Positions 8,032 through 16,694 of a DNA stretch of 64,000 nucleotides are shown here, piece by piece. The translations under genes and the position numbers were made by a program. Below the pieces are notes generated by a model that worked only from the letters and a program-made list of their open reading frames with translations, was not told where the DNA came from and searched no databases. Location: the NCBI RefSeq assembly GCF_025370785.1, contig NZ_JAMXFA010000014.1, positions 92,431 through 156,430 of the forward strand, given 5' to 3'. How positions within the stretch are numbered: position 1 is the first letter of the stretch; the number at the start of each line of letters is the position of its first letter. The DNA is from Laspinema olomoucense D3b (GTDB taxonomy: Bacteria > Cyanobacteriota > Cyanobacteriia > Cyanobacteriales > Laspinemataceae).

Positions 8032-9045
8032 TTAGGCCGCTTCCGAGGCCCCTTGATATTTCAGCAAAATCCCTTGCTGACCGATCGCAAAACCCATCTC
8101 TTGATTTAGGAATAGGACTTTGTAAAAGTTAGAAGGGACATTTTCTACATCCCGGTCCTTCTCCCAAGTCATCCCGCCATCGATACTCCGCAGTAAATTG
8201 CCACTACCGCCCCCAATCCACAGTTCATCCGGGGTCCGATAAGCTAAATCCAGCAGTCCCCAGCTTGTAGAAAACTCAGGATAGATCGCTTCGTCCCAGG
8301 TTTCCGGATCCTCTGGGGTGCTAAATTGCAACTGTCCCCCACGCGCCAACATCCACAGACGACCATCAGCGGAAAATCCCATATTTTGGATGCGTCGGGA
8401 ACTGTTGCGATTATGAGGGACCCAGGCACTTTGACCCGGTTCCCACATTGAGAAAAAGTTTCCTTTCGCAGAGACAGCGATATATTTCCCATCGGGCGAG
8501 CGATCGAGATTTCTAATCACCCCAACCGCCTCTTCTACCATTGCCTTCCAGGTTTTCCCACCATCTTGGGTACGATAAATCGCCCCGACATTAGTGGTCA
8601 TCTCCGCCGAATTGGACCCCAAAGCAACAATGGTTAAAGGACTACCCGGGAGCTTTTCACTCAGTGGAATTTGTTCCCAAGATTTTCCCGTATCTGTAGT
8701 ATGCAGCAAAATTGAAGGTTCACCGACAATCCATCCTTCTGACCCAGAAAAACTAACCGAATTCAGGCGAGAACGTTCGTCATCCAAGCCTAATTGCTTG
8801 AGTTCCCAGGTTTCGCCACCATCAGCAGTTTCCAGCAGAGTCGCTTCACTGCCAACTAACCATCCATGCTGGAGGTCATCGGTAAAGCTAATATCATTGA
8901 GGTTAGCTTCTGTGGGTAAAGGGACGACATTCCAAGGGTTATAACTTAGAGAGGGGACCTTGCTGCAACTGACACAGAGTAGCACAACCGCAAGCAAGGC
9001 AACAATTCGTTTCAAACTTTTTAAGATGGAGTCCATCACCTTCAA
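8032..9045 (-). CDS. ycf48: Photosystem II assembly/repair factor Ycf48 (HCF136-like)
   Basis: The 337-residue protein has a hydrophobic leader and a lipobox-like Cys at 27 (LLCVSC), so it is probably a lumenal lipoprotein. The body is a beta-propeller of repeated W-x-x-G-x-x-x-x-L-x-T-x-D-G-G-x-T-W units, for example GWLVGSEATLLETADGGETW and GWIVGEPSILLHTTDTGKSW. Ycf48 binds precursor D1 and early PSII assembly complexes. A start at codon 4 (MDSILK) is possible. It lies 141 bases upstream of psbE and may be transcribed with it. Confidence 0.95.
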   Translation of the reverse strand: MKVMDSILKSLKRIVALLAVVLLCVSCSKVPSLSYNPWNVVPLPTEANLNDISFTDDLQHGWLVGSEATLLETADGGETWELKQLGLDDERSRLNSVSFSGSEGWIVGEPSILLHTTDTGKSWEQIPLSEKLPGSPLTIVALGSNSAEMTTNVGAIYRTQDGGKTWKAMVEEAVGVIRNLDRSPDGKYIAVSAKGNFFSMWEPGQSAWVPHNRNSSRRIQNMGFSADGRLWMLARGGQLQFSTPEDPETWDEAIYPEFSTSWGLLDLAYRTPDELWIGGGSGNLLRSIDGGMTWEKDRDVENVPSNFYKVLFLNQEMGFAIGQQGILLKYQGASEAA

Positions 9046-9160
9046 AATTTATCTATTTCTCAATCATCAACGGGCGTAACACCCAAACCATTCGGGCAGT
9101 CACCCCGGCAGTTAGGGGCTATTTCGAGCTTAGGGTGAGGGATTCTAGCAACTCCGTTGC

Positions 9161-9526
9161 TTAGCGTAAACCATACAAACTTAGAAAAAAGATGAATCCG
9201 AGTGCCAAGGCACTAAAAATCAAGACATTTTTCTGCGCCCCTGTCAGGGTATTGGCCCCTAACCCAAAGCCGTAATTTTCCTTAAACCCCGAGGCGGTCC
9301 CTTTGGGTCCAATGTTGCTAAATTGTGTGGGCTTGGCCCCACAAACCGGGCAGCGCCAAGTTAGGGGAACCTCCGTAAACGCTGTTCCTGGAGCAATTTT
9401 ACGGCCATCTCCCTTGGAGGGTTCATAAACGTAGCCGCATGAGCGGCATTCATACTGATCTAGTTCTTGAGGTTGAACGGCTTCTTCAGTGTTCATCGAA
9501 CTCAAAGGATGGGAAGGTCCAAACAT
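9161..9526 (-). CDS. rubA: Membrane-anchored rubredoxin RubA
   Basis: The 121-residue protein carries a rubredoxin iron site: CRSC (Cys27, Cys30) and CPVC (Cys59, Cys62). A flexible linker and a C-terminal membrane helix (about 100-119) follow. This is the thylakoid-anchored RubA of oxygenic phototrophs, needed for photosystem assembly. The start may instead be the Met at codon 11 (9496); neither has a clear ribosome binding site. It heads the rubA-ycf48-psbEFLJ cluster and is divergent from ndhC. Confidence 0.95.
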   Translation of the reverse strand: MFGPSHPLSSMNTEEAVQPQELDQYECRSCGYVYEPSKGDGRKIAPGTAFTEVPLTWRCPVCGAKPTQFSNIGPKGTASGFKENYGFGLGANTLTGAQKNVLIFSALALGFIFFLSLYGLR

Positions 9527-9637
9527 TAAAACGATGTTAAAGATTATGACATAGTAGTGAACCGCTTTCCATTCCGAACGGTTACAGGTTCAATCTTCGC
9601 GATCGCCCCCACTCAGACTCCCCAACCTGTTCTGTCT

Positions 9638-9673
9638 TGTTCAAGGTCACAACTAAAGTTGTGACCTTGAACA
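9638..9673. repeat. Perfect 17-bp inverted repeat between rubA and ndhC
   Basis: Arms tgttcaaggtcacaact (9638-9654) and agttgtgaccttgaaca (9657-9673) are perfectly complementary around two bases. It sits in the 281-base divergent spacer. It may be an operator-like site or a mobile palindromic repeat; related ggtcacaac-type repeats occur in other spacers of the window. Confidence 0.7.
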
Positions 9674-9807
9674 CGGGATGTCATCTCTTAAAGATCTAGC
9701 CCTGGGTGGAGTCATCTAAGGCGAACAGTTCTCTTAGCGGCTGCCTCCACAATTATGTAAAAATGTAAACCAGTCGTACAAGTCCTATCTGGCTAGAGTT
9801 ACTTATT

Positions 9808-10170
9808 GTGTTTGTCCTCTCCGGCTACGAATATCTCCTGGGTTTCCTGCTCGTTTGCAGTTTAGTCCCGATCCTGGCCCTCAGTACATCGAGATTAGTT
9901 AGACCCAAAGCAACCTCTCCCGAACGGCGAACCACTTATGAATCCGGCGTCGAACCCATTGGCGGTGCTTGGATCCAATTTAATATCCGTTACTATATGT
10001 TCGCCCTGGTCTTTGTAGTCTTTGATGTTGAGACCGTCTTTCTGTATCCCTGGGCTGTCGCCTTCCACCGACTTGGAGTGTTGGCCTTTATTGAAGCCCT
10101 GATTTTTATCGCAATCCTGGTAATTGCCCTCGTGTATGCATGGCGTAAAGGAGCCTTAGAATGGTCATGA
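9808..10170 (+). CDS. ndhC: NDH-1 subunit NdhC (NDH-3)
   Basis: The 120-residue membrane protein starts at GTG 9808 with [17 protein letters not shown], the normal NdhC N-terminus. It contains the conserved YESGVEP loop, an [17 protein letters not shown] segment and three membrane helices. NdhC (NuoA equivalent) links the hydrophilic arm and the membrane arm of photosynthetic complex I, which takes electrons from ferredoxin to plastoquinone. The following ndhK overlaps it by 10 bases. Confidence 0.97.
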   Translation: MFVLSGYEYLLGFLLVCSLVPILALSTSRLVRPKATSPERRTTYESGVEPIGGAWIQFNIRYYMFALVFVVFDVETVFLYPWAVAFHRLGVLAFIEALIFIAILVIALVYAWRKGALEWS

Positions 10171-10898
10171 AATCTAATTCAACTCCGGCGAATCTGAGTG
10201 AGGGACGGCTCATCAACCCGATCGCCAGACCGGAAGTCACTCAGGAACTCTCAGAAAATGTCATCCTCACCACTGTTGATGACCTCCACAACTGGGCGCG
10301 ACTCTCTAGCCTTTGGCCCCTAATGTACGGGACTGCCTGCTGTTTCATTGAATTTGCGGCTTTAATCGGGTCCCGGTTTGACTTTGATCGCTTCGGTTTG
10401 GTGCCCCGTTCCAGCCCTCGCCAAGCGGACTTAATCATTACCGCAGGCACGATTACCATGAAATACGCACCGATTTTGGTGCGTCTGTATGAGCAAATGC
10501 CAGAACCGAAATATGTAATCGCAATGGGCGCTTGCACGATTACCGGCGGAATGTTTTCCGCCGATTCCCCCACCGCAGTGCGTGGGGTGGATAAACTGAT
10601 TCCCGTGGATGTCTATATGCCTGGATGTCCTCCGCGTCCCGAAGCGGTGATCGATGCGATCATCAAACTTCGCAAAAAAATCTCCAATGATGCGATCCAG
10701 GAACGGGGTCAGATTAAGCAATCCCACCGCTTCTACACTCGCAAGCACAATATGAAGGCGGTTGACCCGATTCTGACGGGGACTTATTTGCAGTCTGCCA
10801 CACGCCAAAATCCACCGAAAGAATTAACTGAGGCGATCGGAATGCCTGTGCCCCCCGCCCTCAAAGCGAGTCAGAAGAAGGAGGAAAAACGTGCCTGA
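10161..10898 (+). CDS. ndhK: NDH-1 subunit NdhK (NuoB family, Fe-S cluster N2)
   Basis: The 245-residue protein has the NuoB cysteine ligands for cluster N2: the Cys-Cys pair in [10 protein letters not shown], the Cys of MGACTITGG and the Cys of [10 protein letters not shown]. This is the last iron-sulfur cluster before plastoquinone. The start at 10161 overlaps ndhC by 10 bases; an ATG two codons later is equally plausible. A C-terminal extension of about 50 residues beyond the NuoB core is usual in cyanobacteria. Its end overlaps ndhJ by 8 bases. Confidence 0.97.
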   Translation: MVMKSNSTPANLSEGRLINPIARPEVTQELSENVILTTVDDLHNWARLSSLWPLMYGTACCFIEFAALIGSRFDFDRFGLVPRSSPRQADLIITAGTITMKYAPILVRLYEQMPEPKYVIAMGACTITGGMFSADSPTAVRGVDKLIPVDVYMPGCPPRPEAVIDAIIKLRKKISNDAIQERGQIKQSHRFYTRKHNMKAVDPILTGTYLQSATRQNPPKELTEAIGMPVPPALKASQKKEEKRA

Positions 10899-11415
10899 AG
10901 AAAACAAAGAAACCCAAGGTTCTGAACAGAAAATTGTCCCGACGGGCAAAATTTCTAAATGGTTGACTGAAAATGGCTTCCAACATGAAGCCTTAGAAGC
11001 GGATCATTTGGGGGTAGAAATCCTCAAGGTTGATGCTCAATTTTTGATTCCGTTATCCACGGCACTCTATGCCTACGGATTTAATTATCTCCAATGTCAG
11101 TGCGGTTACGATCCAGGTGCGGGACAAGATTTAGTGAGTATGTATCACTTAATTAAGGTCACGGACTTTGCCGATCGCCCGGATGAAGTTCGCATCAAAG
11201 TGTTCGTCCCCCGAGAAAATCCCACGGTGCCATCGGTCTACTGGATCTGGAAATCGGCGGATTTCCAGGAACGGGAGTCTTATGATATGTATGGCATCGT
11301 TTATGAAGGACATCCGAATTTGAAACGGATTTTGATGCCAGAAGATTGGATCGGTTGGCCGTTACGGAAGGATTATATTTCCCCAGAATTTTACGAGTTA
11401 CAAGACGCTTATTAA
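10891..11415 (+). CDS. ndhJ: NDH-1 subunit NdhJ (NuoC family)
   Basis: The 174-residue protein starts at GTG 10891, with gaggaaa upstream inside ndhK. It has the NuoC/30-kDa signature [27 protein letters not shown] and ends [19 protein letters not shown]. NdhJ is a soluble subunit of the hydrophilic arm. It completes the ndhC-ndhK-ndhJ operon, whose overlaps point to translational coupling and even subunit dosage. A strong terminator follows. Confidence 0.97.
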   Translation: MPEENKETQGSEQKIVPTGKISKWLTENGFQHEALEADHLGVEILKVDAQFLIPLSTALYAYGFNYLQCQCGYDPGAGQDLVSMYHLIKVTDFADRPDEVRIKVFVPRENPTVPSVYWIWKSADFQERESYDMYGIVYEGHPNLKRILMPEDWIGWPLRKDYISPEFYELQDAY

Positions 11416-11446
11416 GTTTTGGGAAAATATTTCCAGGATAAAAATA

Positions 11447-11479
11447 CCCTCCTTTTGAACAAGGAGGGTTTTATTTTTT
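11447..11479 (+). terminator. Intrinsic terminator of ndhC-ndhK-ndhJ
   Basis: Perfect 8-bp arms ccctcctt (11447-11454) and aaggaggg (11461-11468) with a 6-base loop are followed by a long T tract (11469-11479). It lies 31 bases past the ndhJ stop. The convergent gene ends six bases beyond. Confidence 0.9.
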
Positions 11480-11484
11480 ACGGG

Positions 11485-12099
11485 TTACTCTGAGGCGATC
11501 GGCTTATTGATGTCATCCTGCTGTTTGATTTCCCTTAAGTAAAAGGCGATCGCTTCATTTGCTAATCTAGCCGGGGACTGCTCTCGTGCCGTCGCTACCG
11601 CTTGCAGTTGCGAATAAAGCGGGTGATCAACTGCAACCGTGGTAGGGCGATCGTAAAGCAGCAGCGAACGCAAAGGTTGGATATAAAAGGGTTGATTGAA
11701 TTTCTCTAGTTCATCCTTAGAAGTCAGAGGAATTTCTTGATTGAAAATTAAGAAGCCTGATATTCGCTGCAATACCGTATATTCTGAATTAAACAACAAA
11801 ACTGCATCTCCGGATAAATGATTCAAGACCAACATTGATGCCTCTAGCAAAATCTGCTTTCCCCGTTGGGAATTTTCTTGAGAATCCAGCCAAAACCATA
11901 AATCCAATGTAGGCTTAAATCCAAAGGTTTCCATCATCATCGATTGACGATGCTCAGTTTCGGGAGTAGCCCCCAATACAATCCCAGGACCAAACAACCG
12001 AGTCTCTTCCCACTCTAGTTCCAGTTCTCGTGACAACAGGTTTAAAATGTCCAAGGCTTGCCAATCGGTGACAATTCTTAATTCATATTCTAATGACAT
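11485..12099 (-). CDS. Putative immunity/antitoxin protein (SitI3-like with ribbon-helix-helix-like tail)
   Basis: The 204-residue protein lies 25 bases downstream of the CdiA-C-like toxin gene on the same strand. Residues 1-120 (MSLEYELRIVTD, then GFKPTLDLWFWLD) resemble the start and layout of SitI3-type immunity proteins, but this match is from memory and weak. Residues about 153-192 (TTVAVDHPLYSQLQAVATAR, then LANEAIAFYLREI) have the strand-helix-helix pattern of ribbon-helix-helix DNA-binding antitoxins. No signal peptide is present. An immunity role with possible autoregulation is inferred from position and domain pattern. Confidence 0.5.
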   Translation of the reverse strand: MSLEYELRIVTDWQALDILNLLSRELELEWEETRLFGPGIVLGATPETEHRQSMMMETFGFKPTLDLWFWLDSQENSQRGKQILLEASMLVLNHLSGDAVLLFNSEYTVLQRISGFLIFNQEIPLTSKDELEKFNQPFYIQPLRSLLLYDRPTTVAVDHPLYSQLQAVATAREQSPARLANEAIAFYLREIKQQDDINKPIASE

Positions 12100-12124
12100 A
12101 AACTCCTCTTTTCGTCAATATAAT

Positions 12125-12565
12125 TTAAGGAAAAAATGGAAAAACCTGATTATTTTTAATGATAAAGATTTCCTCTAAGCCCGGAATGGCTGTACGGGTC
12201 AGTTGCTTGCGGATTTCCTCGATAGAAACGGCGCTATCCTCAAGATTAAGAACGAGTCGGGTGGTTTGTCCCCTTCCCACTTTACCCGCTATGGTATCAA
12301 CAATATTGTAGGCATTGGCCGTTTCAGGTGCATAACAGTCAAATATCTGTCCTTCAATTAAGTAATCGGGACGTTTTCGACTTCCCAGGGGTGGTGATGG
12401 CTTCTGCTGGATATTATAACCGGCACGAGCAATAATTTCTGCCGATTCATTTTCCCGTAGTAGCGATCGCTGGGTTGCCTCATCATCATTAGGATTAATA
12501 AGGGCCCGATCGCCATGAGGAACATCTCCGGGTTGTCCGGATGGCATGGTTCTATTTGTTGTCAT
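12125..12565 (-). CDS. Orphan CdiA C-terminal-type tRNase/nuclease toxin domain
   Basis: The 146-residue protein has the pattern of the CdiA_C toxin domain normally found at the end of large contact-dependent inhibition exoproteins: ENESAEIIARAGYNIQQKP (39-57), KRPDYLIEGQIFDCYAP (64-80) with Asp67 and Asp76, and GRGQTTRLVLNLED (98-111). Here there is only a 38-residue polar N-terminus and no secretion signal, filamentous repeats or TpsB partner nearby. It is therefore a stand-alone cytoplasmic toxin or a cassette remnant. The partner gene downstream on the same strand would be its immunity gene. Domain identity is fairly sure, activity is inferred. Confidence 0.7.
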   Translation of the reverse strand: MTTNRTMPSGQPGDVPHGDRALINPNDDEATQRSLLRENESAEIIARAGYNIQQKPSPPLGSRKRPDYLIEGQIFDCYAPETANAYNIVDTIAGKVGRGQTTRLVLNLEDSAVSIEEIRKQLTRTAIPGLEEIFIIKNNQVFPFFP

Positions 12566-12673
12566 TTTGATGAGTTGTTGTAATGCCAGTCAGGAAAGTG
12601 GTGGGGTATTCCCACCGGACTACTCTACTCCCCTGAACGGAATGAAATAGGGCAATCGCCCTATTTCTTAAGG

Positions 12674-13624
12674 TTATTCTTCCCGAATAAAGGGCGCGAT
12701 CGCCTGGACAAATTCGGCGGTTTCTTCATAGGGTAAAACATTGCGTCCATTAATTTTTACCCCTTTCCCATTCGGCAAAGCATTCAAATAAGCCGCCAAT
12801 CGCTCATCAGGCGTTTCCTTTAATCCTTCCCGGCTGATATTCGAGGTATTTTGCCCAATCACCACTAAAGTAGGTTGCTGAATACTGGCGATCGCCTGTT
12901 CATAATTTTCTCGCCAAAATCCCGCAAGAAAGGCAAACACCGCGTAGCGACTCTCCAGATTAGCCGCCCCTTTTTCTAACATATTCAGCCAATTTTCATC
13001 GACTGATTTGGAATTTTCAAACAGTTGTTTAATCGAAAACGACTTTAAAAACTTGCGACTGCGCGCATACCGATAAAATGCGGTTCCCAATGGCGTATCA
13101 AATAACAAATTCCACCGGAGTTTATTCTGTACTGGCGACCCGTCTCGGGTCATGATTTTCCACCCCGGAGGCCCTGATAATGCCAGCTTTTTAATCCACG
13201 AAGTTTCCCCTGGGGATAATTCTTTATCCAGTTGCACTAATTTAATCGCCACCGGAAACAAAGCCCCTTGGGTGACAAGAATCACTGGCTTTTTAACAAC
13301 AGTTTTGATAAAATACAGCACTTGTTCCGCCCAATCTTCGGGGGTATAAGTCACGCGAGGCATGGCGCTATCCCCACAGCCGAGTAAATCCGGATTGTAA
13401 ATGGGATTGGTGTTGCCCGATTCATACCACTCTTGGCAAAACCGATACCAAAAGTTCCCCGATAAACCCACCCCAATTGGATGGATTAATACCAGGGGAA
13501 TGTTAGAGTCATCGGCATTATAAACTTGATAACCGCATTGATAATTTTTCCAGGTATAAAAATGAGTTTGGGGAGAAAATTTACTAGACATCGTAATGTT
13601 TAAAGGTTGAGTTGGAGATGACAA
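12674..13624 (-). CDS. Alpha/beta hydrolase-fold protein, nucleophile apparently missing
   Basis: The 316-residue protein has the alpha/beta hydrolase fold: an oxyanion-side LVLIHPIGVGLSG motif (44-56), a NPDLLGCGDS segment (78-86) and a nucleophile-elbow strand KKPVILVTQGALFPVA (111-126). The expected G-x-S-x-G reads V-T-Q-G-A, with Gln119 in place of the catalytic Ser. Either the enzyme is inactive or it uses other residues. A start at codon 12 (13591) is possible. It is on the same strand as the toxin pair but 108 bases away, so a link is not supported. Confidence 0.75.
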   Translation of the reverse strand: MSSPTQPLNITMSSKFSPQTHFYTWKNYQCGYQVYNADDSNIPLVLIHPIGVGLSGNFWYRFCQEWYESGNTNPIYNPDLLGCGDSAMPRVTYTPEDWAEQVLYFIKTVVKKPVILVTQGALFPVAIKLVQLDKELSPGETSWIKKLALSGPPGWKIMTRDGSPVQNKLRWNLLFDTPLGTAFYRYARSRKFLKSFSIKQLFENSKSVDENWLNMLEKGAANLESRYAVFAFLAGFWRENYEQAIASIQQPTLVVIGQNTSNISREGLKETPDERLAAYLNALPNGKGVKINGRNVLPYEETAEFVQAIAPFIREE

Positions 13625-13662
13625 AGAAAAAGGAGAAAAAGCAAAACTTCGGGCCGCCTAGC

Positions 13663-13980
13663 CTAATCCACCGAAACCGCATCCACGTCAACGGTTTGAG
13701 TTTCAGAATTGGATGATGATGAGTCCGAATTAACTTCCCCCCTGGCGTTACTTGGATTTAAGCTTTGCATCCATTCGGTGAGCAGTTCTGAAATGCCCCC
13801 GACGAACAAAAACAGCAAAGCCACATCATCAATTTGTCCTAAAATAGGGATGAAATCTGGGGAAATATCAAAAGGACTAATCAGATAAAGTAAACTGGCA
13901 AAAATGACGGTCCAACGATATTTAGGATTGCGGAGGACGGTCCGATACAAGGTAGAAATAATGGATAGGGGAAATTTCAT
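13663..13980 (-). CDS. YkvA family (DUF1232) small membrane protein
   Basis: The 105-residue protein has the DUF1232 core, KYRWTVIFASLLYLISPFDI, SPDFIPILGQIDD and a second hydrophobic helix (VALLFLFVGGIS). The C-terminal 25 residues are Ser-rich and acidic. The family is widespread, of unknown role, and often associated with membranes. It lies 38 bases upstream of the alpha/beta hydrolase gene on the same strand and may share its transcript. Confidence 0.85.
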   Translation of the reverse strand: MKFPLSIISTLYRTVLRNPKYRWTVIFASLLYLISPFDISPDFIPILGQIDDVALLFLFVGGISELLTEWMQSLNPSNARGEVNSDSSSSNSETQTVDVDAVSVD

Positions 13981-14124
13981 GGATACCTACTTTATAACAA
14001 TTTAAAAAATCAACTGAATCCGATTATAAACCCCAAATGGTCAAATTTGTAGGGACTGAAGACTTTATGAAAAAGGTTTTCCCCGGTCCCTTGCCTGTTA
14101 ACTCTTGACGTTTTCTGAGTGAGG

Positions 14125-15474
14125 TTATATACTATCCGTCGTACTGGTGAAGTTAAAGGCTTTGACGCGCACACCGGGAACAACACTGCCGCCAAAGCGT
14201 TGCACTGTTGTGAGAGCATCCACATCCCGCAATAGTTCCGGTAAACTTTGATTAAAGCGCAGGTTTTCGATGGGGTAGGCAATTTCCCCATTTTCAATCC
14301 AGAATGTACCATCCCGAGTCATGCCGGTTACTTCTAAGGTGCGCGGGTTGATATAGCGCACATACCAAGCACGACTGACTAGAATACCTTGTGGAGTCTG
14401 GGCAATTAGATCGGTGAGACTTGCCTCGTCGGAACCTGTCATGACAATGGGATACATCATCCCGGTGGGTTGTTTGCCCTGCTGTTGCGCCCAATAGCGA
14501 CTGTAGGAAAGGGTTTGGGGAATGCCATTGGTGATGATATCCAAGGGTGTATTACTCAACCCATCCTCGAAAAATGTGCCAAATTGCAATAAGGGATGGG
14601 CGGGATTACGCTGGACTTGTACCAAGGGGCTAAATAGGGGTTCTCCGACGCGATTCCCGGCGGATTTGCCTGTTGCATCGGTGTGAGACATGAACGATCG
14701 CCCTTCATCTGCTGCCCTAGCATCCATATTCCAAATTACCCAAGGGAGTAAGTCGGCAAAAGCTGCTGCATCAAAGATGACGGGATATACACCGGGTTGA
14801 ATTTTGCGGGGAGATTGGCAGGCAATGGAACGGGCGATCGCCTGTTCAGTCATCTCGGCGATCGGGAGGCGATCGATGGCAAAGGCAGTCCGAGAAGTCC
14901 AACTGGACCCCTTGCCAATTTTAGCCGTCACGCTGAAATCTGCCTCAGTTTTGCGATCGCTGGCTAATACCCCGAGCGAATTGCCGATCGCCCGACTTAT
15001 CGCCGCCACACTTAGGGTCCCGGAACTTTCCACCCCCGATTGTGCCGCTTTCTCACAAACCTGTTTTACCATTTCTCCTCGCCGCAGGGGAGAAACCGTA
15101 GCAGTGGCATCATCAAAAGCTGGAATCCGGCGATCGTAGGATTGCGGTTCGAGGAGGGGAACCCATTCCGGGTCCTCCGGCGCAATTCGGGCAAGTTCTT
15201 CAGATTGGCGCAGGGTTGTGGCGATCGCCTCCGGATCCTGTTCTGAAGTCGATGCCGAAGCACTCCGCTTGCCAAAATAGCTGGTAATCGTGAGATTAAA
15301 CCGACTGCGACTAATATTTTGGGTAATTTGGTTTTCAGAAAACCGACTCAGGGAAGATTCCCCATCACTTAGACTCACAAAAACACCGTCTGCTTGGGAT
15401 TGCTTCAGGGTCGATTCCACCAAGGATAAGGCTTGGTCCTCACTCATTAAAATCGGGGCAGTTGCTGGGGTCAT
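14125..15474 (-). CDS. TldE/PmbA-like protein, partner of the TldD protease
   Basis: The 449-residue protein is of the TldD/PmbA family: an N-terminal domain with GESSLSRFSENQITQN, and a C-terminal barrel-like domain with FGTFFEDGLSNTPLDIITNGIP and RDGTFWIENGEI. It lacks the HExxxH zinc motif, as expected for TldE (PmbA), which pairs with TldD in a heterodimeric protease. The zinc-bearing TldD is at 20212-21699, about 4.7 kb away on the same strand. A start at codon 10 (MSEDQAL) is possible. Known TldD/E roles include peptide maturation and unfolded-peptide breakdown. Confidence 0.9.
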   Translation of the reverse strand: MTPATAPILMSEDQALSLVESTLKQSQADGVFVSLSDGESSLSRFSENQITQNISRSRFNLTITSYFGKRSASASTSEQDPEAIATTLRQSEELARIAPEDPEWVPLLEPQSYDRRIPAFDDATATVSPLRRGEMVKQVCEKAAQSGVESSGTLSVAAISRAIGNSLGVLASDRKTEADFSVTAKIGKGSSWTSRTAFAIDRLPIAEMTEQAIARSIACQSPRKIQPGVYPVIFDAAAFADLLPWVIWNMDARAADEGRSFMSHTDATGKSAGNRVGEPLFSPLVQVQRNPAHPLLQFGTFFEDGLSNTPLDIITNGIPQTLSYSRYWAQQQGKQPTGMMYPIVMTGSDEASLTDLIAQTPQGILVSRAWYVRYINPRTLEVTGMTRDGTFWIENGEIAYPIENLRFNQSLPELLRDVDALTTVQRFGGSVVPGVRVKAFNFTSTTDSI

Positions 15475-15781
15475 AGAAAATTTAAAGTTTAGATTGTAGA
15501 TTGTATTTTATCACTTGAGAGGCAATGTTTGGCTAGATTTCTATTTTTTTTGAGTGTGGGATCATTAAAAATGACTTTAATAGATAGGGCGAAATCAGGA
15601 AAACCAAGGTCTAAATATTCGGGGATTGTCCCACAAATTGTTATGGTCCCAGAAATTGTTTTTGCTCGGGTTTAAAGTTGCACCAGACTAAACTTTCCTG
15701 ACTCATCCAGGCAATTATCGTCTGCACTATGGCAATTAATAATCTTAAAATCGCCATAATTTCCCCAAGTGACCTACTATT
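15475..15781. other. 307-base spacer, no gene seen
   Basis: The spacer holds no supported frame and no clear palindromes. It must contain the promoter of tldE (minus strand) and the end of the vapC transcript. Confidence 0.5.
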
Positions 15782-16213
15782 TTACTCCCCCAGTTCCTTA
15801 ACGTAATCTGGTTTTGGAGTCCCCAAAGAGTTCAGCAGGGTTTTGTCTGCTGTCCAAAATTCAGCCGATGCTTTTTCAGAACAGGCAAGGAAGGCAGCAT
15901 CATAAAGGGTTGGTAAATGATAGTGGTGAGCGATCGCCCAGGCTCTAGCATGGAGTTCTTCTCCATTGATATACTCAATCGGCAAATCACAAAAGGCACA
16001 GAACAGATCTGTCGCTTGTTCTGTCGTCAAAAGTCCGACTCGGATTTTCTTCCGGAGTACCGAACCGACTTCCGCCCAGGTAAAAGAAGGGGCAACCAAT
16101 CTGGCTCGCCCCTCAATGACTTCTTCCATTAAAGCGATCGCATCGGGATGAGATTCCCCCGCCAGCAGATATTTAATCAAAACATTCGTATCTAAACAAA
16201 GGGTTCTACTCAT
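15782..16213 (-). CDS. vapC: PIN-domain ribonuclease toxin (VapC family)
   Basis: The 143-residue protein has a PIN fold: LCLDTNVLIKYLL with Asp8, an acidic SFTWAEVGSVLRKK helix, PTLYDAAFLACSEK and FWTADKTLLN with the last acidic residue. These acidic residues bind the Mg ion used for RNA cutting. The antitoxin gene is directly upstream with a 4-base overlap (16210-16213), the usual VapBC arrangement. This indicates a type II toxin-antitoxin pair. Confidence 0.85.
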   Translation of the reverse strand: MSRTLCLDTNVLIKYLLAGESHPDAIALMEEVIEGRARLVAPSFTWAEVGSVLRKKIRVGLLTTEQATDLFCAFCDLPIEYINGEELHARAWAIAHHYHLPTLYDAAFLACSEKASAEFWTADKTLLNSLGTPKPDYVKELGE

Positions 16214-16440
16214 CTTTCCCCTTCTCTAAGCTGATGAATCAATTCGGTATCATCCGGTTGGGGCGGTAATTCTTTGTTGAGGGCTAGAATTTTTTGATGG
16301 GCAGCTAATCCTTTCCGGCGTTGAACTTCTCTATCCAATGCCAGGATGACCACATCATTTAAAGTTTCATCGGGACTGCTCAGGCGTTGAGCGCTTTCTA
16401 GGAGTTCTTGGGGAATGTGAAGACTTACAGATCCTTCCAT
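16210..16440 (-). CDS. vapB: VapC-linked antitoxin
   Basis: The 76-residue protein starts MEGSVSLHIPQELLESAQRL, a short strand followed by helices as in small ribbon-helix-helix-like antitoxins, and ends in a charged tail (DDTELIHQLREGER) suited to wrapping the toxin. It precedes vapC with a 4-base overlap. The complex probably represses its own promoter in the 254-base spacer upstream. Confidence 0.75.
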   Translation of the reverse strand: MEGSVSLHIPQELLESAQRLSSPDETLNDVVILALDREVQRRKGLAAHQKILALNKELPPQPDDTELIHQLREGER

Positions 16441-16694
16441 TGCTAATCACCAATTGAGATAATTCAACCATACCACAATCTGAGGTAGGTTATTCCTTGA
16501 TTGCCTCCCTTTATCAATCATCGATAGTCTATTAGGAACCCATTTAAAACACGCGATCGCCCAAGAACCCTTCACTACAAAGGTATCATCGAAGGACGTT
16601 TTAGAGGCATTTATTGGGCCTCTCAAGAATAGCGATCGCATCCTTAAACACCTCAGACCCTTGACCGAAAATCATCAGTTCGGACCGTTAAATT

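Noticed and set aside
12674..13624. Alpha/beta hydrolase as a third gene of the toxin module
   Set aside because: It is on the same strand but 108 bases past the toxin start region and has no link by family; adjacency alone was not enough.
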